The notes below the pieces were generated by a model. It did not search any database, was not told the origin of the DNA, and saw only the letters and a list, made by a program, of their open reading frames with translations. A program made the position numbers and the translations under genes. From the NCBI RefSeq assembly GCF_900177705.1, contig NZ_FXBA01000002.1, positions 292,510-356,509 of the forward strand: a DNA stretch of 64,000 nt. The letters are read 5' to 3'. Source of the stretch: Fibrobacter sp. UWB15 (lineage in GTDB: Bacteria > Fibrobacterota > Fibrobacteria > Fibrobacterales > Fibrobacteraceae). Position 1 is the first letter of the stretch, and each line of letters begins with the position of its first letter. Below are positions 9,213-15,673 of the stretch, piece after piece.

Positions 9213-9266
9213 ATTATTTCAGGCGTCGCCGTGCTGAATCTATTCTCGAAGATGGATATCCACTAG
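9204..9266 (+). pseudogene. 3' remnant of the SMR transporter gene
   Basis: Twenty codons reading LVLIISGVAVLNLFSKMDIH and a TAG stop. This is the last transmembrane helix and tail of an SMR-family protein. It is the counterpart of the 5' remnant at 7881-7934, with fic and the tfoX remnant now between them. Confidence 0.7.
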
Positions 9267-9272
9267 GATATT

Positions 9273-9935
9273 CTATTCGATAGGTTCTATCTGCGGTCTT
9301 ATCCTGCAGGGGGAGATAACCATTTCGGCGAAAGGTCTCCAGTATGGGTCGCTGTAGGTGCGGGCTATGTCTTTCGGACAGCCTTCGCATTCCAGAGGCT
9401 TCGTCTTGACCTCGCATTCAAGGGCGTCTTCGTTAGTATCGATGAATGTCCCGCCCTCGGCTTCGCAAGAGTCCCGGAACGCCTCCTCGATACCGGTGAC
9501 GTATTTGGCCGCGTTGCGGCTCAACTTTTTCGATACAGTGCTGTCGTCCATGGAGAGGTTCTCGCGGTAGGTAAGGGTGTCTTCTGCCAGTTCGCAGCGG
9601 ATGTAGTCACTTGTTCCCCAATACATATTGGTTACTGTCCCGCTTTCTAATTGGACCCTGTGAGGGAGGCACCACATGGGATTATCCGGATGTTCTGGGC
9701 TTTCGACACACCAGTGATCAACCATGATCATTTTGCTGAGCGAGTACCCTTCCAGCCAGCTTTCGGGAATGGAGTCCGTTTCGTCCGTCGGATTGACGCG
9801 TGCATGTTGTTGTTCCTCGTTGTTGCCGGATGTCTGCGAAACGGCTTGTTCCGGGGCGGACGCATTGTCGCTTGAGCAGGCGAACAGCGCGATTGCGGCA
9901 AAACCGCAGACGATAGTTTTGATTGCGTTTTTCAT
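9273..9935 (-). CDS. Small lipoprotein, second in TIGR02147 operon
   Basis: A 220-residue lipoprotein (Cys20 in IALFAC) with an acidic spacer after the signal. I do not recognise the domain. It is a distant paralogue of the gene just upstream: both contain a DSC/DCIAEGGT motif and end with a Y(S/T)DPxW segment and a final Cys. Four or more cysteines in the exported part suggest disulfides. A strong ribosome site (AGGAGG) precedes the ATG. It lies 26 bases downstream of its paralogue. Confidence 0.78.
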   Translation of the reverse strand: MKNAIKTIVCGFAAIALFACSSDNASAPEQAVSQTSGNNEEQQHARVNPTDETDSIPESWLEGYSLSKMIMVDHWCVESPEHPDNPMWCLPHRVQLESGTVTNMYWGTSDYIRCELAEDTLTYRENLSMDDSTVSKKLSRNAAKYVTGIEEAFRDSCEAEGGTFIDTNEDALECEVKTKPLECEGCPKDIARTYSDPYWRPFAEMVISPCRIRPQIEPIE

Positions 9936-9961
9936 AGGTTTCCTCCTAACGGTTTATGGTT

Positions 9962-10585
9962 TTAGTCGCGGCAGATGCCGACAATCAGTTTTACATACTT
10001 TTCCCAGTTGGGGTCGGTGTATTGAACACTTTCGGGTGAATTTTCATTTACGGGAGACCGCAATTCGCAGGTAAAGTTACGCTGTCGTGCGACAACGGTT
10101 TCCTCTTCTGTCAAGGTTCCGCCTTCGGCAATGCAGTCCGTTTCAAAGGGTTCTACGGATACTGAATCGGGCAGGTTCAGGTACTTATGTATTAACGAGT
10201 CGGAAACACTTACGGAATAAACGAACCAGTTGGAATTGTTTTCGCAGAAGAGCGCTTCGAAGTGATCAAGGACTTTGTTGTACAGCGTTCCGTTCTCGAC
10301 TTCAATTCCTGGAACCCGGGTTAGATCCGAAATGATAAAGTGTTGCTGCTGAACAGCTGGCGTGTCGGAGGAAACGGGGACTACGAACGTTTTGCCCACG
10401 GTCCATTCGGCAAGGGCGCTGTCAAGTGCAACGGTGTCAACTTGCGCGGTTACGGAGTTTGCCTGTTCGTCGGTGCCGGCGGTGTTGTCTTTGCCGCAGG
10501 CAGCAAGCGAGGCGGCCGCAGTCAGGGCGAAGGCTGCCGTAAGCAGCGTGATAACGGTAGAGGAAAATGCTTTAGCGAACTTCAT
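9962..10585 (-). CDS. Small lipoprotein, first after TIGR02147 regulator
   Basis: A 207-residue lipoprotein (Cys30 in AAASLAAC). The start MKFAKAF at 10585 is preferred over an upstream Met because TAGGAGG stands 6 bases before it. The exported region has the DCIAEGGTL and YTDPNWEKYV motifs shared with the next gene. No known domain. The ribosome site overlaps the stop region of the TIGR02147 gene, so translation is probably coupled. Confidence 0.78.
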   Translation of the reverse strand: MKFAKAFSSTVITLLTAAFALTAAASLAACGKDNTAGTDEQANSVTAQVDTVALDSALAEWTVGKTFVVPVSSDTPAVQQQHFIISDLTRVPGIEVENGTLYNKVLDHFEALFCENNSNWFVYSVSVSDSLIHKYLNLPDSVSVEPFETDCIAEGGTLTEEETVVARQRNFTCELRSPVNENSPESVQYTDPNWEKYVKLIVGICRD

Positions 10586-10595
10586 AGTAATCCTC

Positions 10596-11408
10596 CTATA
10601 CATTGTCCGTGAGCGGGAAGAGTTGCAAGTTCAGACGGTACACGCGGTCGATTTTCTTGCAACCATTTGCAAGAGCAATCACATTGCGACGGCACTTGTC
10701 AATTTCTTCGGAAATCCGTGCGAAAGTCAAAGCGTCGACGCCCATGGTCACTCCAGAGATATTTCGCTCGCGCACGTCAACCTTGTCAATCGCTTCCTTC
10801 GCAAGGTCGCACATTTCGCGGTTCATGCTACGAAGCGCCAAAGGAATCGCCTCCGTCGAGCCGGTAATCGCCTTGTCTGTTTGGCGGTAAACATTCTCAC
10901 CGGTTTCTTCGAGGAATTTCGCACGAGTGAGCATCGCAAGCGAATCGCGGACCTGCTGTGCGGTGTAAAGGTGCCTGATTCGCTTTGCTATCTCGTTCGG
11001 GAGTGCGCCCGGCATCAGGGGCGCAAGCTCGCGCACAATGGAATTGATGGCGGATTCGTAGTAGGCGAACGTGTCGGAATCGATAACGCGCGCTTTCTGT
11101 TCCTTGGCAATGCGGGTGAGTTCCGTGAATGCGGCCTTCTTCTTTTCGTCGTTCGATGCATTCCCGAACTCGACCATCTTCTCGAAGTAGGTTCGCTCGT
11201 AACCTGCAAGCCCCATGGCGTTTGCCACGCGCGGGAGCCCTACGCGACTGAGTGAACTCTTGCCTTCGCAAACCAGCTTGAGGTACGAAGGCGATGCAAA
11301 ACCCGCTTCCTTCGAAAATTCGCGCCAAGTAAAACCGGACTTCTTCTTTTCTTCATAGAAGTCCTGCATATAGCGGCGGTAATCTTGATATTCAGTAATC
11401 GGTTTCAT
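10596..11408 (-). CDS. TIGR02147 family protein, probable transcription regulator
   Basis: A 270-residue member of the Fibrobacter-enriched family TIGR02147 (DUF4423-like), beginning ITEYQDYRRYMQDFYEEKK and continuing with a helix-turn-helix-like stretch (FTWREFSKEAGFASPSYLK, about 25-43). The C-terminal half repeats the family's pattern with LTFARISEEI. Members are thought to be DNA-binding regulators, but no member's target is known to me. It heads an operon with two small lipoproteins. A near-consensus promoter and three copies of a 10-bp word lie upstream, possible autoregulatory sites. Confidence 0.85.
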   Translation of the reverse strand: MKPITEYQDYRRYMQDFYEEKKKSGFTWREFSKEAGFASPSYLKLVCEGKSSLSRVGLPRVANAMGLAGYERTYFEKMVEFGNASNDEKKKAAFTELTRIAKEQKARVIDSDTFAYYESAINSIVRELAPLMPGALPNEIAKRIRHLYTAQQVRDSLAMLTRAKFLEETGENVYRQTDKAITGSTEAIPLALRSMNREMCDLAKEAIDKVDVRERNISGVTMGVDALTFARISEEIDKCRRNVIALANGCKKIDRVYRLNLQLFPLTDNV

Positions 11409-11429
11409 AGTTCGTTCCCTTACACCTTC

Positions 11430-11458
11430 AATATAACCTTAAATTTCCCAAAAGTCAA
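11430..11458 (-). promoter_or_regulatory. Promoter of the TIGR02147 operon
   Basis: On the minus strand TTGACT (11453-11458) and TATATT (11430-11435) are separated by exactly 17 bases, very close to the sigma-70 consensus. The -10 ends 22 bases before the ATG at 11408, giving a very short leader. Confidence 0.75.
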
Positions 11459-11463
11459 TACAG

Positions 11464-11565
11464 AATGATACAAAAACATCAAAATTCTATCAAAATCACA
11501 AATATTTGTGACATAGCAGAAATTTATTTTCACGAATGATACAAACAAAGCACCAAATGATACAA
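11464..11565. repeat. Three copies of AATGATACAA upstream of the TIGR02147 promoter
   Basis: Identical 10-bp words AATGATACAA at 11464-11473, 11535-11544 and 11556-11565, all in the same orientation. The first lies 5 bp upstream of the -35; the last two are 21 bp apart (two helical turns). A 16-bp perfect palindrome TCACAAATATTTGTGA (11496-11511) lies between them. They are candidate binding sites. Confidence 0.6.
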
Positions 11566-11661
11566 GGCGAAAGCCCACTCGCACAGGTTCATACATCCTG
11601 CGTTTAAACGGTCGCGTCACTCCGGTAAAAGTTCGCGAATAAGTTTCATGAATACGACCGA

Positions 11662-12546
11662 TTAGTCGTCTTCGGAAATTCCCATGAGAGCCATGGCCCC
11701 CTTCCAGGTTTCCTTGTTTTCGAAACCATCGCGCTTGCCGCCGCCGTAGCGGGCGTGTGCGAATTCTTCTACAAGGGTTTCCCAGCCTTCCAATTTACCC
11801 TCTTTCACGAGGTTATCGAGGTTGACCGCGGAGGCGGCCATTCCGAATTTATCGGCCACGTATTCCTTGCAGATGCTTTCGAGTTCCAGCAACCATTCGC
11901 GACTGTCCGCCGTATTCACGCGCTGTTTGAGCACCAGCATTTGTTCGCGCAGGGCGTTTTCTGCGGCGTTTTTCGCCGCAACGGCCTCTCGCACGGCAGC
12001 ACGGCGTTTCACGCGCCACAGGCCCGCTAAAAGCACGCAAACAGCCACAGTAAGCCCCACACCAAGCGGAAGCGGGTTAAAAGGCTCATTCACGCGCACA
12101 TCGACGCTTTCGCTGCGCAAATCGAGCGGTTGCCCCATTTGCGTCGGAATTTCAAACCGCATCGCCGGAATATGCAAGTCACCCGTATCGGCGGCCACAA
12201 TCTTGTAGGTAAATGTAATCGAGGCGATTTCCTTGCCGTCTTTCACCGACCGCGCCGATTCCTGCGACATGCCCACCTGAGTCAGCCCCTTCGCATTCGC
12301 CGAGCCCGTCGGCACCACCAAAAGCGCACTCCCTTGCACGCCCCATGAAACAGTCACCGGAAATTCAAACGTGTCGCCCACGGTCACCGCGGGCATTCCA
12401 CCTTGCGGCCCCGCCAAAATCGAAATCCCGAGCTGTTCCGGCGTCGGCATTTCGATCTCCGGTGCTGCGGCAACGCTATCGCCAGCACCGGCAGACTGCA
12501 ACGAATCCGCCGCCACACTTTCCACATTCAAAGAATCATTTTCCAT
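11662..12546 (-). CDS. BatD-like membrane protein, no visible signal peptide
   Basis: A 294-residue protein starting at MENDSLN. Residues 40-155 look like a BatD-type immunoglobulin-like extracytoplasmic domain (FEFPVTVSWG, ITFTYKIVAADTGDLHIPAM). A single membrane helix (160-178) and a charged cytoplasmic tail ending in EFAHARYGGG follow, as in BatD/oxygen-tolerance proteins. Unlike usual BatD there is no signal peptide after the only plausible ATG, and the DNA before it is a repeat element; the 5' end may be truncated or exported by the internal helix. BatD proteins work with MoxR ATPases; one is at 4972. No other bat gene is nearby. Confidence 0.6.
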   Translation of the reverse strand: MENDSLNVESVAADSLQSAGAGDSVAAAPEIEMPTPEQLGISILAGPQGGMPAVTVGDTFEFPVTVSWGVQGSALLVVPTGSANAKGLTQVGMSQESARSVKDGKEIASITFTYKIVAADTGDLHIPAMRFEIPTQMGQPLDLRSESVDVRVNEPFNPLPLGVGLTVAVCVLLAGLWRVKRRAAVREAVAAKNAAENALREQMLVLKQRVNTADSREWLLELESICKEYVADKFGMAASAVNLDNLVKEGKLEGWETLVEEFAHARYGGGKRDGFENKETWKGAMALMGISEDD

Positions 12547-12555
12547 ACGAGAAGA

Positions 12556-12731
12556 ATATACAAAAAGCCGAGAGCCGTGATGGGGTGCTTGCACACCAGC
12601 ATGACCGAGGCGCACGTATATGAATTTGCGCAGCAAATTCCATATACAAAAGCCGAGAGTCGTGGGCAATTCGCTTGCACATGACCGAGGCGCCAATTAT
12701 GGCTCTGCGAAAGCAGAGCCCATATACAAAA
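12556..12731. repeat. Composite intergenic repeat, two tandem units
   Basis: Two units about 86 bp apart each contain ATATACAAAA, then AGCCGAGAG(C/T)CGTG, then GCTTGCACA, then ATGACCGAGGCGC, and finish with a hairpin of differing sequence (12616-12647 and 12700-12722). ATATACAAAA occurs again after the second unit. A third copy of the core lies at 42484-42532. The conserved text with unrelated hairpins suggests a family of non-coding elements rather than a chance repeat. Confidence 0.7.
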
Positions 12732-12762
12732 AGAAGCCCTTGACGTTTTGTCAAGGGCTTCT
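12732..12762 (-). terminator. Terminator after the GH8 gene
   Basis: Perfect 13-bp stem (AGAAGCCCTTGAC and complement) with a 5-base loop. On the minus strand it is followed by TTTTTG. It lies 27 bases after the GH8 stop codon. Confidence 0.85.
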
Positions 12763-12788
12763 ATGCCTGCGAGGGGCAAGCCCCCTAT

Positions 12789-14279
12789 TTAAAACGGACG
12801 CACAAAGTTGCCGTTCAGCAAGGCACTATAAATACCCATCAGGATATCGGTGAAGTAGCTAGAGCCCGTATTAGCCGGAGTTCTGGTGTTGAACAAATCC
12901 GTACAAGCGGTTACCCAAGTCGGATTGGAGCCAAAACCAGTTACGCACCAAGCGCCAAGCCAATGAGACGGAGTTGCCGTACCAGTGCTTGCAGCATCGC
13001 TCTTTGCCGGATCCCAAGAGTAGTTGACCATCAACGCATTCGAAGACGGATCGCCTCCAGACTTTCCAGAAATAAAGGTATTCAGCTTCGTCAAGATAGC
13101 CAAGGCACGTTCATCCTGGAACCAGTAGTAATCCCATGCGATACGCCACGGAATACGCACCGATTCCTTGTTGAACGTCCAGTAGGTCTTTGCGGCAGAA
13201 CCGTTGTCCGGGTCCACAGCCACACCGGCCGAATTGCTCCAGTCCGGGAACACACCCGTACCGGCATTCTGCACCGTCGTCATGTAAGTATACATGGCGT
13301 CGAGCACACCGGTCCAGTTATGACTCGGATCGGTATCAACCTTGGCAAACAAGCGAAGTGCCACCGGCGAGAAATAGCTGAGGTTATAAACCGGATCATC
13401 CCCCTGCCACATATCGTCATCGCCCGAGTAAATCAGCAAACTGGTCTTGTTGATTTCCAAGTCCCAAATAGCCTTCATAATACGCAACGCGTCATTAAGG
13501 TATGCAGCAGAACCGGTCTTGTAATACATCAAGACAAGTGCCGTGGCAATATCCAGGTCAGCATCGGTCGCACTGGTATAGTCCACCTTCTTGGCAAAAC
13601 TGAAGGTAATCCACGGAGTAAGATCCACGCCATAATAGTCGCGGAACGCCCTAGAATAATTCCAGATGCGCACAAAGGCGTCGTCATCGCCATTAAAGTA
13701 GGTGAGCAACATGCCGTAGCCAACGCCTTCGGACACAGTGCAACCGCGATACTTCATGTTTGCGACATCAGAATCCTTATTCAAACAGGACTGCTTGTAA
13801 TAACCCGTATTCTGGTTAGACCAAAGCACACGACCTGCCGGCAAATACTGCGCTGTGAAAATATCCGCAAAGTCTGCGGCACTCGAAGAATAGTAGACCA
13901 ATTCATCTTCGAGAGTTGCAAAGTGAGAAGGCTTCCAAAGTCCGTAAACATTGGCTGAGTAAGCCGGATTGGCAGAAGTTGCCAAAGCCACCGGCGATGT
14001 CCAAGGAGTTCCCGGATTGATAGTCGGCGTAGTAGTACCCGGATCAGTCGGAGTCGTAGTACCTGGATCAACAGGTACGGTCGTGCCTGGATCGGAAGGA
14101 GTTGTTGTACCCGGATCAGTCGGAATAGTCGTGCCAGGATCAACAGGTACAGTAGTACCAGGATCAACAACAGGATCGGGAGTACCCGACGAAGAATCAT
14201 CGCCACATGCGGCAAGGCCAAAAGCCAAGCTCAAGGCCAAAGGACCCATCACGGGAGCTAAAAATTTCTTGAAATGCAT
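12789..14279 (-). CDS. GH8 endoglucanase/xylanase-type lipoprotein
   Basis: A 496-residue surface glycoside hydrolase of family 8, which cuts internal beta-1,4 bonds of cellulose, xylan or similar glucans with inversion. The start MHFKKF (14279) is chosen for its GAGG ribosome site. The lipobox ends at Cys25 (GLAAC). Residues 34-90 are a linker of about eight DPGTT repeats (Thr/Pro/Asp). The catalytic domain follows: VSEGVGYGML places the acid Glu at 184, and DADLDIA (239-245) is the family's second signature. The substrate cannot be set from sequence. It faces the other cellulases in the region and has its own terminator. Confidence 0.9.
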   Translation of the reverse strand: MHFKKFLAPVMGPLALSLAFGLAACGDDSSSGTPDPVVDPGTTVPVDPGTTIPTDPGTTTPSDPGTTVPVDPGTTTPTDPGTTTPTINPGTPWTSPVALATSANPAYSANVYGLWKPSHFATLEDELVYYSSSAADFADIFTAQYLPAGRVLWSNQNTGYYKQSCLNKDSDVANMKYRGCTVSEGVGYGMLLTYFNGDDDAFVRIWNYSRAFRDYYGVDLTPWITFSFAKKVDYTSATDADLDIATALVLMYYKTGSAAYLNDALRIMKAIWDLEINKTSLLIYSGDDDMWQGDDPVYNLSYFSPVALRLFAKVDTDPSHNWTGVLDAMYTYMTTVQNAGTGVFPDWSNSAGVAVDPDNGSAAKTYWTFNKESVRIPWRIAWDYYWFQDERALAILTKLNTFISGKSGGDPSSNALMVNYSWDPAKSDAASTGTATPSHWLGAWCVTGFGSNPTWVTACTDLFNTRTPANTGSSYFTDILMGIYSALLNGNFVRPF

Positions 14280-14382
14280 AACAACCTCGTTTTGCGTTTT
14301 TCTCAAATATATATTTTATTCCCTCTTTTCAAAGAAAGAACAAGAAAAAAAAACATCGGTGTAATCTTCATCATACAAAAAA

Positions 14383-14410
14383 GAAGGATTGCGGGAACCC
14401 GCAACCCTTC
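14383..14410 (-). terminator. Terminator after the tailed secreted protein
   Basis: Stem GAAGGxTTGCGGG pairing with CCCGCAAxCCTTC across one mismatch, followed on the minus strand by TTTTTT. It lies 24 bases past the stop at 14435. Confidence 0.8.
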
Positions 14411-14434
14411 CTTTAAGATTTTACCGAAGTAAGA

Positions 14435-15334
14435 TTACTTCAGCATGATCTGCTGAGAGAGACCCATAGCGCGAACCATGTAGACACCAGCCTGGAGCTT
14501 GGAGAGATCCATGGTCTTCACAGAGGAGGCTGCCATAACAACCTGACCCTGGAGGTTCACAATTTCAGCCTTGGCAACAGACTTGCCGAAGGAAAGCGTA
14601 CGGCCAGCAAGTTGAGCCTTCAGAGAAGACTTGATAGCCTTGGCACCGATTGCATTAGGATCGCAGGTACCGGCATCACCGACCATAGTGATCTTGAAGT
14701 CACCGGCGGAACCAGTCTTAGCCTGAACCTTGAACTTGATAGCAGCCAAGGAAGCAACGGCGTCGGCACTGGAAATTTCTGTCTTTGCCCAGGACGGCTG
14801 AGCAAACTTGCTCCACGGAACGTCCTTCACGGTACCGGTAGAAGACTTACCTAAGTCAAAAGCCGGGTTTGCGTAACCGATCTTAGCGTCGGTAGCGTCG
14901 CCGAGGCCGAGTTCGAGGGTGGCAGCGTGGGTAACGCTAAAGCCAATGCAAACACCCTTCATTTCAGAAGCGTCAACCGGGATAGACTTACCGGCCTTGT
15001 CAGCACCACCAACATTGAAGCCAATACCGATGAACGGGTCATAGTCCAAGGTACCCTTGTCGAGGGTGTAGGAACCGCAGATACCGTCACCGCAAGCTTC
15101 GAGCACGGGTTCAAGTCCACCGTATTCTGCATCCGGTTCAGCAGCCCACTGCACGACAGAAGCGCCGCCATCGGCATCGTCGGCGTAGTAGTACCAGTAA
15201 CCGGAGTTGTCTTCACCAGCGTCGAGTCCGGTGCTAACACGAGCAACACCTTCGCTACCAACCCAAAGATCGAAGCCGAAGGACATAGATGCTGCGGCCA
15301 AAATAGCAGAAGCAGTAAGAATTTTCTTGTTCAT
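14435..15334 (-). CDS. Secreted protein with carbohydrate-binding-like domain and C-terminal sorting-like tail
   Basis: A 299-residue exported protein. The signal peptide is residues 1-20. The middle (about 100-215) has the alternating pattern of a jelly-roll carbohydrate-binding module such as CBM11/30-like domains (VPWSKFAQPSW, then SLAAIKFKVQAK). The last about 70 residues (AEIVNLQGQVV..LQAGVYMVRA) match the type A secretion-tail pattern seen on proteins exported by a Por/type IX-like route. No catalytic domain is present, so it may be an adhesin or binding accessory. A near-consensus promoter lies upstream, suggesting strong expression. The neighbours are cellulases on both sides. The binding-domain call is by pattern only. 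Confidence 0.7.
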   Translation of the reverse strand: MNKKILTASAILAAASMSFGFDLWVGSEGVARVSTGLDAGEDNSGYWYYYADDADGGASVVQWAAEPDAEYGGLEPVLEACGDGICGSYTLDKGTLDYDPFIGIGFNVGGADKAGKSIPVDASEMKGVCIGFSVTHAATLELGLGDATDAKIGYANPAFDLGKSSTGTVKDVPWSKFAQPSWAKTEISSADAVASLAAIKFKVQAKTGSAGDFKITMVGDAGTCDPNAIGAKAIKSSLKAQLAGRTLSFGKSVAKAEIVNLQGQVVMAASSVKTMDLSKLQAGVYMVRAMGLSQQIMLK

Positions 15335-15384
15335 AATTCTCTCTCTTTTTTAAAGTTAAGCCCATTAAGGGCGGTTCGGGGTCT

Positions 15385-15414
15385 AATATATCTTTTTTTT
15401 CTGCAACCTGTCAA
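15385..15414 (-). promoter_or_regulatory. Promoter of the tailed secreted protein gene
   Basis: On the minus strand TTGACA (15409-15414) is followed after 18 bases by TATATT (15385-15390). Both hexamers are at or near consensus. The start codon is about 50 bases downstream. Confidence 0.75.
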
Positions 15415-15553
15415 ATATTTTTTTCTTTTTTTCGCAAAAAAAAGGATATCATGTATACAAGCCCCAAAATCCGCAAAAAAACGCAAGTAAGCTAACAAAA
15501 ATTTACCAAGCCTTTAAAAATTCCTTATTTTCGCGAATGTAAGCGGCGTCACA

Positions 15554-15589
15554 CTTGATTTTACCGTATTCACAGGTAAACATTATTTT
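15554..15589 (+). promoter_or_regulatory. Motif pair shared with the second GH5 upstream region
   Basis: CTTGATTTTAC (15554-15564) and AGGTAAACATTATTTT (15574-15589), 9 bases apart. The same two words, with one base changed, occur at 28213-28258 with 19 bases between. Both copies lie in divergent intergenic regions in front of GH5 genes. The pair is just upstream of the predicted promoter at 15592, where an activator would bind. Confidence 0.55.
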
Positions 15590-15591
15590 AG

Positions 15592-15619
15592 TTGTTACAC
15601 CCTCCAAATATTCCATAAT
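15592..15619 (+). promoter_or_regulatory. Probable promoter of the GH5 gene at 15674
   Basis: TTGTTA (15592-15597) and CATAAT (15614-15619) are 16 bases apart. The ATG follows about 48 bases after a predicted start point near 15626. The rest of the 339-base intergenic stretch 15335-15673 is AT-rich and shows no gene. Confidence 0.55.
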
Positions 15620-15673
15620 TAAGGTATCTTTACCCCTGATGGGAAAAATTGGGATTATATAAGGGAATTCACT

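Noticed and set aside
12547..12696. Extended N-terminus of the BatD-like protein
   Set aside because: The extra 50 codons translate repeat-element DNA and have no ribosome site.
14021..14180. Tandem DNA repeat taken for a possible CRISPR array
   Set aside because: It is the repeating DPGTT linker of the GH8 protein; period and coding frame are continuous and there are no spacers.
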